From NCBI GenBank assembly GCA_049423065.1, contig JBMSQB010000095.1, positions 1-16,095 on the forward strand: a stretch of DNA of 16,095 nt. The letters are read 5' to 3'. Origin of the DNA: SYIM01 sp041182885 (GTDB taxonomy: Bacteria > Pseudomonadota > Gammaproteobacteria > Burkholderiales > Burkholderiaceae_E). This document shows positions 6,393-13,347 of the stretch, in pieces. The position numbers and the translations under genes were made by a program. Under the pieces are notes generated by a model that worked only from the letters and a program-made list of their open reading frames with translations, was not told the origin of the DNA and did no database searches. Within the stretch, counting starts at the first letter, position 1, and each line of letters opens with the position of its first letter.

Positions 6393-7907
6393 TCAGTGTC
6401 CTGTGCGGGGAAGTGGATGCAAATACGATTCATCGGCCCAAAGCGAATCCTGTGCACCCTCTGGCGGGCGGGCCGAGGCCGGCGCATCGGCCGGCCGGGT
6501 TGCTATCGCCCGGGTGGTGCTGTCGGTGTTTCGCGGCGCAGGCGGGGGCATGTTTTGAATCGACTTGACCGAAGCGCCCCAGCCGGCTGCATCGCGCACC
6601 AGTTCGCCGTCACGCATCACAAAGCGGCCCCTAACAATGGTGTGGAGCGGCATGCCCACCACCGTACGGCCGTGCCAGGGCGAAATACGACTGATCGACT
6701 GCAGACGCCCCTGGTTGAGCCGGCCACGACGGTTCATGTCGACGAGTACCAGATCGGCATGCGCCCCGGGCGCGATACGCCCTTTGAGCGGCCACAGGCC
6801 CCATGCGCGCGCCGGCGCCTCTGCGCTCCAGCGCACGTAATCCATCAGCGTAGCGCGGCCGCGATTCACCTCGGTCAGCATCAGCGGCATCTGGGTTTCG
6901 ACGCCTGGAAATCCACAGTCACAGGCCCAGATGTCCTCGCGGGTTTTTTCCTCGGGCGTGTGGGGCGCATGGTCGGTGGCGATCATGTCGATCACCCCTT
7001 CCTTGAGCGCCTGCCAGATGGGTTCGTTGTGACGCGCCTCGCGGATGGGAGGGTTCAGTCGCAACACCCCGCCGATCTTTTTCATGTGATCGGTATTGAT
7101 CAGCATGTATTGCGGACAGGTCTCGACCGTGATGTCGACGCCTCTGCGCTTGGCCTCGCGGATGAGAAACAGCGAATCGGCCGAACTGTGGTGCGCAATA
7201 TGGATTCGGGCACCCGTCCACTCGGCAAGCGTGATCACCCGCCCGATCGCTTCGATCTCGGCCACGGCCGGACGCGCAGCCAGATGCGCAAGCGGGTCGG
7301 TGCGTCCCATCGCCTTCAGCTTGAGTTCGCGGCGCGCCATGATCGACGAATTTTCCGCGTGCACCACCGTGCGTACGCCACGCGCAGCAAGTGTCTCAAA
7401 GCCTTCAAGCAATGCGCCGTCAGTGGGTGCGGGCAGGTTGCCGAAGGTGTTGCCGACAAAGGCCTTGAAACTGGTGGCGCCGGCATCGAGGAGCGCTTCC
7501 AGCCGGTCTACCGAGTCATCGCCGAAGAGTGCGTGAATGCCATAGTCGACATAAGACGATCGAGCCGATTCAAGCTTCAGTCGCAGCGCTTCAACGGTGC
7601 CGGTCGGCGGGTTGGTGTTTGGCATTTCAAACACGGTGGTGACGCCACCACAAGCCGCTGCGGCTGACCCCGTCTTCCAGGTTTCCTTGTGGACATAGCC
7701 GGGATCACGAAAATGAACATGGCTGTCGATCGCCCCCGGCAGCAGATAAAGACCGGTAGCGTCAACCGTCTCGCGAGCAGGCGGCATGAGAGAGTCATCG
7801 CCCACCGCCACAATCTGCTCACCCTTCACCGCCACCGCAGCGCGGATGATGGCTGTGCCGCTCACCACCTGCGCGCCACGGATCACCAGATCAACCATTG
7901 GAGTCAT
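6393..7907 (-). CDS. Dihydroorotase/allantoinase/hydantoinase-type cyclic amidohydrolase
   Basis: A 504-residue metal-dependent enzyme of the amidohydrolase superfamily, whose relatives open cyclic ureides such as dihydroorotate, allantoin and hydantoins. The binuclear-metal ligands are all present: His63 and His65 in 'DSHVHFRDPG', Lys148 (carboxylated in relatives) in 'ATSFKAFVG', His183 in 'VVHAEN', His239 in 'HIAHHSS' and Asp312 in 'IATDHAPHTPEEK'. I chose the ATG at 7907 because GAAGGA lies 7 bases upstream; a TTG at 7922 would overlap the SDR stop. The catalytic domain ends near residue 445 and is followed by about 58 residues rich in Pro, Ala, Ser and Arg, which is not usual for the family. 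It is packed 2 bases upstream of the AtzD/barbiturase-like gene. Substrate not resolved. Confidence 0.9.
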   Translation of the reverse strand: MTPMVDLVIRGAQVVSGTAIIRAAVAVKGEQIVAVGDDSLMPPARETVDATGLYLLPGAIDSHVHFRDPGYVHKETWKTGSAAAACGGVTTVFEMPNTNPPTGTVEALRLKLESARSSYVDYGIHALFGDDSVDRLEALLDAGATSFKAFVGNTFGNLPAPTDGALLEGFETLAARGVRTVVHAENSSIMARRELKLKAMGRTDPLAHLAARPAVAEIEAIGRVITLAEWTGARIHIAHHSSADSLFLIREAKRRGVDITVETCPQYMLINTDHMKKIGGVLRLNPPIREARHNEPIWQALKEGVIDMIATDHAPHTPEEKTREDIWACDCGFPGVETQMPLMLTEVNRGRATLMDYVRWSAEAPARAWGLWPLKGRIAPGAHADLVLVDMNRRGRLNQGRLQSISRISPWHGRTVVGMPLHTIVRGRFVMRDGELVRDAAGWGASVKSIQNMPPPAPRNTDSTTRAIATRPADAPASARPPEGAQDSLWADESYLHPLPRTGH

Positions 7908-7918
7908 GGAGTATTCCT

Positions 7919-8710
7919 TCAAAGCATGGCCCAGCCGCCATCCACGGGCAGGTCGACACCCGTGATCTGGCGCGATACTGCACTCGCGAGAAACAGGCAG
8001 GCGTTTGCCACATCATCGTCGGTGGATACGCGGCGAAGCGCGTAGTCAGCCGCGTGGCGCGTCATGGCCTCTTCCAGGGTGATGCCGAGTTTCTGCGCCA
8101 TGTTGGCGCAGACCTTTTCGCGAAACCGTGGCCCATCGACCATGCCGGGCGCCACGCAGTTCACGTTGATGCCGAAGGGGCCCGCCTCGAGCGCAAAACT
8201 TTTGGTGATGCCCCGAAGGCCCCACTTCGAAGCGGAGTAGGCCATGCGCCCTGCGCGGCCGCGCATGCCGAAGGTGCCACCCACATTCACGATCCGGCCC
8301 GAGCGGCGCTCGATCATGCCCGGCAGCACGGCCCGCATGGTGTTGAAGCAGCCGGTCATGTTGAGTTCGACAATCTCGTTGAACTCGTCGGTGGTGGTTT
8401 CCCATCCGGTCTTTCCGATGGGACCTGATCCACCCGCCACATTGACCAGCACATCGACCCGGCCGAAGCGGGTGACCGCCTGGGCGGCCGCCGCCTCGGT
8501 CTGCGCCTCGGAGGTGACGTCACAGCCGATCACGATGGCCTGTACGCCCATCGCCCGCGCCTCGACGGCGACCGGTTCGATCGCCGCGGTATCGCGCCCA
8601 ACCAGCGCAAGCGAGGCACCCTCTCGGGCGAAGGCAAGCGACACCGCTCGGCCCATGCCCTTGGCAGGGCCGGTGATGAAGACCACCTGGTCCTTCAGTT
8701 GCAGATCCAT
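7919..8710 (-). CDS. SDR family NAD(P)-dependent oxidoreductase with altered catalytic Ser
   Basis: A 263-residue classical short-chain dehydrogenase/reductase. It has the dinucleotide motif TGPAKGMG (13-20), 'NVAGG' (90-94) in place of NNAG, active-site Asn117, and the YxxxK pair Tyr158/Lys162 in 'AYSASK'. The position 13 residues before Tyr158, normally the catalytic serine, is Gly145 in 'IVNVGGTFGMRG', with Thr146 next to it. The C-terminal 'GVDLPVDGGWAML' is standard. A GGAG site lies 12 bases upstream of the ATG. The stop lies 11 bases beyond the start of the next gene on the template, just upstream of the chosen ATG at 7907. It could oxidise or reduce a hydroxyl or carbonyl on the ring or on a ring-opening product; the substrate is unknown. 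Confidence 0.9.
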   Translation of the reverse strand: MDLQLKDQVVFITGPAKGMGRAVSLAFAREGASLALVGRDTAAIEPVAVEARAMGVQAIVIGCDVTSEAQTEAAAAQAVTRFGRVDVLVNVAGGSGPIGKTGWETTTDEFNEIVELNMTGCFNTMRAVLPGMIERRSGRIVNVGGTFGMRGRAGRMAYSASKWGLRGITKSFALEAGPFGINVNCVAPGMVDGPRFREKVCANMAQKLGITLEEAMTRHAADYALRRVSTDDDVANACLFLASAVSRQITGVDLPVDGGWAML

Positions 8711-8743
8711 GATCCGGCTGTTCTCCGTCTCGGTTTCAAATAG

Positions 8744-8768
8744 TTCAGAAGCGTGTCATTCAGAAGCG
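8744..8768. repeat. 10-bp tandem direct repeat duplicating the last codons of the binding-protein gene
   Basis: TTCAGAAGCG occurs at 8744-8753 and again at 8759-8768, exactly 15 bases apart. Read on the - strand, the gene ends V-M-R-F-stop, and the next five codons in the same frame read M-T-R-F-stop, with 12 of 15 bases the same. This looks like a small tandem duplication across the stop codon. It leaves a back-up stop in frame. Confidence 0.6.
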
Positions 8769-9818
8769 CATCACGCGATCGGCCATCGGCGGCAGGAACG
8801 AACGATTGAAAACATCTTCAACCGCTGGCGTACGCGGCAACTGGTTCGACTCGACAACAATCGAGATCGCGCGCTTCATCCGCTCAACATCAATGTCGCC
8901 AAAGCCGATCTTGGCGATCTCTGGATGGCTCATTTCCTGTTTCAGGGTGGCGAAGAGGCGATCCTTCTCGAGGTCGCGTTTCAGAAGGGGCTCACGCTTC
9001 ATCACTGCATCCATGCCCGCCTCCGGGTTGGCGATCACGTCTTTGACAGCCCGGTTGAGCGCGCGAATGAATCCCTCCACGGCTTTCGGGTTGTCGCGCA
9101 CGAAATTGCGCGAGAACAACAGGGTGTTGGAGTACAGGTCCATGCCATGGTCAACATAATTGATGAAGCGCAGATCCTTGGCCGGATCAATGCCCACCAG
9201 CAACGCACTGAACCAGACGGTATTGATGAAGCCGAAGATGCCGTCGACCTGTCCGCGCAACAGCATCTGCTCGCGCAGATTGGGCGCCATGTTCGATATC
9301 GACACCTTGCTCGCATCAAACTTGGCCACCTTGGAGAAGGCTGGGAAGAGCTTGAGCGCGCCGTCATTGGCTGGGCCGCCAATGGTGCGGCCCTCCAGAT
9401 CCTTGGGCGTCTTGATCGGACCGTTGGCCTTCACCGCAATCGTGAACGGCGGCGTGTTGTAGATCATGAATACACCCACCGGCGCGTCGGCAGGACGGCG
9501 CGAGGCGAAGTCGATCGCCGCGTTGATGTCGCCAAAGCCTGCGGTGTAGGCGCCCGCCGCAATTTTGGCGATGGGGGCGGACGAACCCTCCCCCTGATCG
9601 ATTTCAACATCCAGACCCTCAGCCTTGAAATAGCCGCGGTCCTGGGCAATGAAGAACCAGGCCTGCGGGCCCTGGTATTTCCAGTTGAGCACCATCTTGA
9701 TTCGGGTCTGGGCCTGCGCAGTGCCGGGTTGACCGACCAGCGCGGCGCAGGTCGCAAGCGACAGCGCGGCGAGGCCCAGCGTACGACGGATGCGCGAAGT
9801 GAAGGCAGAGGCATTCAT
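8760..9818 (-). CDS. ABC transporter substrate-binding protein, NMT1/THI5-like (first copy)
   Basis: A 352-residue periplasmic binding protein. Residues 1-36 are a signal peptide with a hydrophobic core at about 14-29, likely cut after AQA. The mature part opens with 'IKMVLNWKYQGPQAWFFIAQ', then 'DRGYF', 'IDQGEG' and 'AGFGDINA', which are the hallmarks of the NMT1/THI5-like group that binds pyrimidines, sulfonates, nitrate-like or other small nitrogen compounds. The ATG has AAGGA 8 bases upstream and overlaps the isochorismatase stop by one base (TGATG). It is the obvious partner of the ABC ATPase and permease farther down the operon. A second paralogue is encoded at 14913-15956. Ligand unknown; a ring-shaped ureide or imide is the natural guess from the neighbours. 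Confidence 0.92.
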   Translation of the reverse strand: MNASAFTSRIRRTLGLAALSLATCAALVGQPGTAQAQTRIKMVLNWKYQGPQAWFFIAQDRGYFKAEGLDVEIDQGEGSSAPIAKIAAGAYTAGFGDINAAIDFASRRPADAPVGVFMIYNTPPFTIAVKANGPIKTPKDLEGRTIGGPANDGALKLFPAFSKVAKFDASKVSISNMAPNLREQMLLRGQVDGIFGFINTVWFSALLVGIDPAKDLRFINYVDHGMDLYSNTLLFSRNFVRDNPKAVEGFIRALNRAVKDVIANPEAGMDAVMKREPLLKRDLEKDRLFATLKQEMSHPEIAKIGFGDIDVERMKRAISIVVESNQLPRTPAVEDVFNRSFLPPMADRVMRF

Positions 9819-10645
9819 CAGCGTTTTCCTTTTCGGGATGGGGATGAGGATGGAAGTGCAGCAACGAGATCGGTGGAGTGCGCGACAAAGCCATGCAGTT
9901 GCCGGACCAGCATGTGAATCGCACGGGTGACATAAGCGGGCGACGGGGTGCTGCAGGCATCTGCAATGAGAATGCAGTCGTAGCCGAGGAACCCCGCATC
10001 CTGCAGTGACGAGAACACGCAGCGGTCGGTGTTGACGCCTGCGAAAAAGAGCGTGCGCACATCCAGGCCGCGCAGCACGCTGTCGAGTTCGTTGTCCCAG
10101 AAGCCCGAGAGCCTGTGCTTGTGCACCGTGATGTCGGTGTCGAGCACCTCGAGCTCGTCAACCACCTGAGCACCCCAATGGCCACGCACCAGCGACTGAC
10201 CCCTGTCGTCGGGGGAACGCTCGGCATAGCCCACCGCCTCGGCGGTCCGCTTGCCCTTGAACAGAATGCTGGCAGGCAGGTTGAGGCGATCAGCGCGAAT
10301 CCCCCAGTTGAGCCAGATGACCGGCGCACCCGCCGCCCGCCAAGCGGGCAACACCGTCTGCAACACCGGGATGGGCTTGCGCATGGGCGCGACCCGGACG
10401 CCCCGCTGGCCAAACCAGCCCTTCGGGTGGCAGAAGTCATTCTGCATGTCGATCACGACCAGGGCCGACCGCGCAAGGTCGAACTCGATCGCATCGCCCG
10501 AGGCGTCGAGCTGAACAGGGCGCGGCTGCGGGGCATGCCGCACCAGGCTGGTGCGACCCTCTGCGGATCGCCAGGTGGTTGACGCACCAGGACCGAACAC
10601 AAAGGGCTGGGCGGCCACGGGACGGGGGGATTTTCGCGTTTTCAT
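9818..10645 (-). CDS. Isochorismatase-type cysteine hydrolase
   Basis: A 275-residue alpha/beta hydrolase of the isochorismatase superfamily, which includes nicotinamidase, ureidoacrylate hydrolase RutB and biuret hydrolase BiuH. The catalytic triad is visible: Asp66 in 'VVIDMQNDFC', Lys176 in 'VHKHRLSGFWDN' and Cys209 in 'GVNTDRCVFSSLQDAG'. About 55 residues precede the core, longer than in compact members. In this operon an amidohydrolase acting on a linear ureide or biuret-like product of ring opening is the likely role. The start is the ATG at 10645, first gene of the operon, with no clear Shine-Dalgarno. The last base overlaps the start of the binding-protein gene. Calling it BiuH or RutB would go beyond the evidence. 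Confidence 0.88.
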   Translation of the reverse strand: MKTRKSPRPVAAQPFVFGPGASTTWRSAEGRTSLVRHAPQPRPVQLDASGDAIEFDLARSALVVIDMQNDFCHPKGWFGQRGVRVAPMRKPIPVLQTVLPAWRAAGAPVIWLNWGIRADRLNLPASILFKGKRTAEAVGYAERSPDDRGQSLVRGHWGAQVVDELEVLDTDITVHKHRLSGFWDNELDSVLRGLDVRTLFFAGVNTDRCVFSSLQDAGFLGYDCILIADACSTPSPAYVTRAIHMLVRQLHGFVAHSTDLVAALPSSSPSRKGKR

Positions 10646-10679
10646 GCGCGGAAAGGTGCAGGAGACATGCCAGATAGCG

Positions 10680-10709
10680 TTGCCGTCCTATTCTTTTTTA
10701 AGCTATACG
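10680..10709 (+). promoter_or_regulatory. Candidate sigma70 promoter of the LysR gene
   Basis: TTGCCG (10680-10685) and TATACG (10704-10709) are separated by 18 bases. Transcription would start near 10716, inside the dyad at 10711-10727, so LysR binding there could repress its own gene, as is common for the family. This is a prediction from hexamer match only. Confidence 0.4.
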
Positions 10710-10710
10710 T

Positions 10711-10727
10711 GTTGCCTTTTCGGCAAC
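10711..10727. promoter_or_regulatory. LysR-type T-N11-A dyad (candidate operator)
   Basis: A perfect inverted repeat, GTTGCC-N5-GGCAAC. The T at 10713 and A at 10725 are separated by exactly 11 bases, matching the LysR-box rule. It sits 14 bases before the LysR start and about 65 bases from the start of the divergent operon. Confidence 0.6.
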
Positions 10728-10741
10728 GATAGGACATTCAG

Positions 10742-11671
10742 ATGAATCACCTCCGTCACCTGCGTTACCTCGACGAAGTGGCTCGCTGCGGGTCGATCCG
10801 CCAGGCCGCCGAGCGGCTTCATGTGGCGGCATCGGCCGTCAACAGGCGCCTGCTCGACATCGAAGAGGAGTTGGGTACCCCCATCTTCGAGCGGCTGCCG
10901 CGCGGCATGCGGCTTACCGCAGCCGGCGAGCTGTTCCTGCAATATGTTCGCGAGCGCGGCGCAGCACTCGACCAGGTTCGATCGGCGATCGAGGATTTGA
11001 AGGGACTGCGCCGCGGCAGGATCCGGCTGATTGCCAGTCAGGCGACGGCGCCCGCTTTTTTGCCTGCGGCGCTTGCATCGTTCCGGCGTCGTCACCCACT
11101 GGTCGATTTCGAGGTGCAGATTGGCGACCGGCGCCAGGCAATCGCCGCGCTGCGCAGCTACGAAAGCGATCTTGCGCTCACCTTTGGGCTCGATGCCGAC
11201 CCCGATATCGAGGCGCTCGCCATCTTCGAGCAGCGGCTGATGCTGCTGATGCATCGTGACCATCCGCTCGCACGCCCGGGCGGCGCGGTGCGGCTGCGTC
11301 AGTGTGTGGACTATCCGATCGTGCTCGCCAACCCCGATGTTGGCGGGCGCCAGCTGCTCGACCGATTCCTCGCGCGAAGCTCGCTCCGGCTGTCACCGGT
11401 CATCGAGAGCAACAGCTTCGAGTTTCTCCGGGGCTGCCTGCTTCACGATCAGGCGATCACGTTTCAGATCGCACTCGGCGCGGTCAGTGACGGTGGTCAA
11501 CTGGTCGCCCGCGATATCGAAGACCGCAGCTTTCCCAAGGGACAACTGGCACTTGCGCATCTGCGCGAACGCTCCATGCCGGTGATTGCCACCGCGCTTG
11601 CCGAGCATCTGCGTGAGCGCCTTGGTGCGCAGGCACCCGGCGACCCGCAGCATGATCCAGCGGACATCTGA
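10742..11671 (+). CDS. LysR family transcriptional regulator
   Basis: A 309-residue regulator. The N-terminal winged helix-turn-helix spans about residues 4-62 ('LRYLDEVARCGSIRQAAERL' then 'AASAVNRRLLDIEEELGTPIFERLPRGMRLTAAGE'), followed by a linker helix and a LysR effector-binding domain from about residue 90. The ATG has AGGA 7 bases upstream. It diverges from the catabolic operon and probably controls it through the dyad in the shared gap, with an intermediate or the ring substrate as effector. The cyanuric acid genes atzDEF of Pseudomonas ADP are likewise controlled by a divergent LysR regulator, AtzR; that parallel is suggestive but not proof of orthology. Its 3' end converges on the AtzE-like gene. 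Confidence 0.93.
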   Translation: MNHLRHLRYLDEVARCGSIRQAAERLHVAASAVNRRLLDIEEELGTPIFERLPRGMRLTAAGELFLQYVRERGAALDQVRSAIEDLKGLRRGRIRLIASQATAPAFLPAALASFRRRHPLVDFEVQIGDRRQAIAALRSYESDLALTFGLDADPDIEALAIFEQRLMLLMHRDHPLARPGGAVRLRQCVDYPIVLANPDVGGRQLLDRFLARSSLRLSPVIESNSFEFLRGCLLHDQAITFQIALGAVSDGGQLVARDIEDRSFPKGQLALAHLRERSMPVIATALAEHLRERLGAQAPGDPQHDPADI

Positions 11672-11761
11672 TCAGAGCGCAGCCGCCGCTACACGCACGA
11701 CCAGGCCGCTATCCGTTCAGAGCGCAGCGACCGGTGCTCGCACCACCCCGGCGCGTTCAAG
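11672..11761. repeat. Degenerate 45-bp tandem duplication of the 3' end of the AtzE-like gene
   Basis: TCAGAGCGCAGC occurs at 11672-11683 and 11717-11728, exactly 45 bases (15 codons) apart. Read on the - strand, the gene ends G-V-V-R-A-P-V-A-A-L-stop, and the next 15 codons in the same frame end L-V-V-R-V-A-A-A-A-L-stop. Overall about 31 of 45 bases agree by hand alignment. The second copy fills the whole gap between the amidase stop and the LysR stop at 11671. It is either an old tandem duplication or the last remnant of a paralogous amidase. Confidence 0.55.
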
Positions 11762-13132
11762 CTCGGCCGCCACCGCGAGCGCCAGGTCTTCCCGCCACGG
11801 TGCGGTAATGATCTGTACGCCAACCGGAAGCCGCCACTCCGGCCGCGCCGACCATACCGGCACCGTACATACCGGCAGGCCAACACAGGAGATCGGCTGG
11901 GTGAGGAGCCCCATGTTGGGCCGCGCGGCCACCGTGCGTCCGTTGATGCTGAAGGTGTCGGCACCAATCGGTGTGGCCGGCACGGGCGTGGCCGCCGCGA
12001 TCAGCACATCGAACCGTTCAAAGAGTCGCGCAGCCTCGAGTGCCACTCGCTGACGTACGCGTCGCGCGCGATCGATCCAGGCTGCCGGCAACAGCGCGCC
12101 GGCCAGCATGCGGTCACGGATCAGCGGATCAAAGTCGTCAGCCCGCGTGCGCAGATCATCAAGATGCAGCGTGCCGCCCTCGGCATTGGTGATGAGGAAA
12201 GCGGCTGCGCGCGCATGTTCGGCACCGGCAAGCACCGCCTGCGTGGTCACGCCAAGCGCGCCTGCAACCGTGGCCACTGCCTCGCGTGCCTGCTCGCCAG
12301 CGTTGTCTTCGAAATAACCGGCAAGCGTGGCGATCCGCAGGCCATCGAGGGAGGGCATACCGGCCGCCCGGTCCGATTCGAACGCTGAACCGCCCTGAGG
12401 CACCATCAGACTGGCGGGGTCACCGGCATCGCGGCCCAGCATGACCGAACAGGCAAGTGCCAGATCCGCACTGCTTCGGGCAAACGGACCGAGCACATCG
12501 ATGCTTGCCACAAACGGATAACTGCCGGTACGAGGCAGCCGGCCATAGGTAGGCCGCAAACCGAAGACGCCACAAAGCGACGCCGGCACCCGGATCGATC
12601 CGTTGGTATCCGACCCGAGGGTGAGCGGAACCTGTCCGGCTGCCACCGCAGCCGCTGATCCACCCGAGGAGCCGCCAGCAATCCGCGTGAAATCATGCGG
12701 ATTTCGTGTCGGCCCGGCATGACTGTTTTCGGTGGTGAATCCGTACGCGTACTCGTCCATGTTGAGGGCGCCCACGAGCACCGCACCAGCGGCTTCCAGG
12801 CGCTGGATCAGGATTGCGTCCCGCGCAGCCGGGGCTCGATCGCGCTCGATGCGCGACCCCGCCAGCGTGCGCAGTCCCTCGATGTCAAACAGATTCTTGA
12901 CCGCGAACGGCACCCCGGCGAGCGGCAGCCGCGCGCGCTCGGCCGCCGGCATACGATCCAGGCTCGCCGCCCGTGTCCGCGCACGCTCGGCCAGCACCTC
13001 GGTGAAGGCATTGAGTGACGAATCGGTCGCTGCGATTCGGGCAAGAGCGGTCTCCACCTCGTGAGCAGCCGACCGCCTGCCGGCCTGTACGGCGGCCGCG
13101 ATCGCACCGGCGGTAGCGAAGGGCTCACTCAT
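11717..13132 (-). CDS. atzE: AtzE family amidase (1-carboxybiuret hydrolase-like)
   Basis: A 471-residue amidase-signature enzyme. The Ser-cisSer-Lys triad is complete: Lys79 in 'FAVKNLFD', cis-Ser155 in 'AGGSSGGSAAA' and nucleophile Ser179 in 'GSDTNGSIRVPASLCG'. Asn in place of the usual Gly in DTNGSIR, as well as the partner gene, points to the AtzE group. AtzE with its small partner AtzG hydrolyses 1-carboxybiuret in cyanuric acid breakdown; the homologue HpxY lies in a purine-catabolic cluster of Klebsiella. The ATG at 13132 overlaps the AtzG-like stop by 8 bases; an upstream extension to 13249 would only read through that gene. The 3' end is followed by a decayed copy of its own last codons. 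The substrate here is not fixed. Confidence 0.9.
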   Translation of the reverse strand: MSEPFATAGAIAAAVQAGRRSAAHEVETALARIAATDSSLNAFTEVLAERARTRAASLDRMPAAERARLPLAGVPFAVKNLFDIEGLRTLAGSRIERDRAPAARDAILIQRLEAAGAVLVGALNMDEYAYGFTTENSHAGPTRNPHDFTRIAGGSSGGSAAAVAAGQVPLTLGSDTNGSIRVPASLCGVFGLRPTYGRLPRTGSYPFVASIDVLGPFARSSADLALACSVMLGRDAGDPASLMVPQGGSAFESDRAAGMPSLDGLRIATLAGYFEDNAGEQAREAVATVAGALGVTTQAVLAGAEHARAAAFLITNAEGGTLHLDDLRTRADDFDPLIRDRMLAGALLPAAWIDRARRVRQRVALEAARLFERFDVLIAAATPVPATPIGADTFSINGRTVAARPNMGLLTQPISCVGLPVCTVPVWSARPEWRLPVGVQIITAPWREDLALAVAAELERAGVVRAPVAAL

Positions 13133-13334
13133 GCCCGGCTCCCGGCGGCTGGGGTACGAATACCAGCGCCGATTCATCGGACGGCCCCAGCTGAATCGGC
13201 AGCAGGATGCGGTGCATCGACTCGGCCAGCGCCAGATACGAGAGCACACCAGGTCGCTGCGCCTCGCTGATCGGAAGATTCAGTACGGCCGCGTTGGCAT
13301 CAAGCAGCCGTGCAAGCGCATCTTGCGTATCCAT
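13125..13334 (-). CDS. atzG: AtzG-like DUF4089 small subunit
   Basis: A 69-residue protein. The sequence 'LNLPISEAQRPGVLSYLALAESMHRILLPIQL' followed by 'DESALVFVPQP' has the DUF4089 form: an LP-x5-RxGV helix start, a second helix, and a C-terminal 'E-x-A-x-VF-x-P' tail. AtzG and HpxX are such proteins. AtzG is related to GatC and forms an alpha2beta2 complex with AtzE that the amidase needs for stability. AGGAAG lies about 4 bases before the ATG at 13334, and the gene overlaps the amidase start by 8 bases, which fits production of an equimolar complex. The start is clear, because longer frames run back into the amidohydrolase gene. Confidence 0.85.
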   Translation of the reverse strand: MDTQDALARLLDANAAVLNLPISEAQRPGVLSYLALAESMHRILLPIQLGPSDESALVFVPQPPGAGHE

Positions 13335-13347
13335 GACTTCCTGCCTC

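Larger units (their letters stand above)
10646..10741. promoter_or_regulatory. Divergent control region between the catabolic operon and the LysR gene
   Basis: This 96-bp gap holds the 5' ends of two divergent genes. GTTGCC occurs at 10679-10684 and 10711-10716 (32 bp apart, about three helical turns), and its complement GGCAAC at 10722-10727. GTCCTAT (10685-10691) is mirrored by ATAGGAC (10729-10735). An A/T-rich tract lies at 10690-10707. The arrangement fits a LysR-type recognition and activation site pair. AGGA at 10731-10734 is the Shine-Dalgarno of the LysR gene. Confidence 0.65.

Noticed and set aside
8244..9917. A 557-codon open frame on the + strand
   Set aside because: It lies antisense to the SDR and first binding-protein genes, both of which have clear motifs. 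Its translation has no recognisable domain and is rich in Arg/His, as expected of a shadow frame in GC-rich DNA.
10702..10726. A sigma70 promoter on the - strand (TTGCCG with TATAGC) for the catabolic operon
   Set aside because: The spacer is only 13 bases, too short for a normal sigma70 promoter. The operon promoter is probably activator-dependent and could not be placed.
5260..13334. A firm call that this is a cyanuric acid (atzDEG) pathway
   Set aside because: AtzD-, AtzE- and AtzG-like genes are present, but no allophanate hydrolase or AtzH is in the window, and the AtzD family also includes barbiturases. The AtzEG pair is also found in purine-type clusters.
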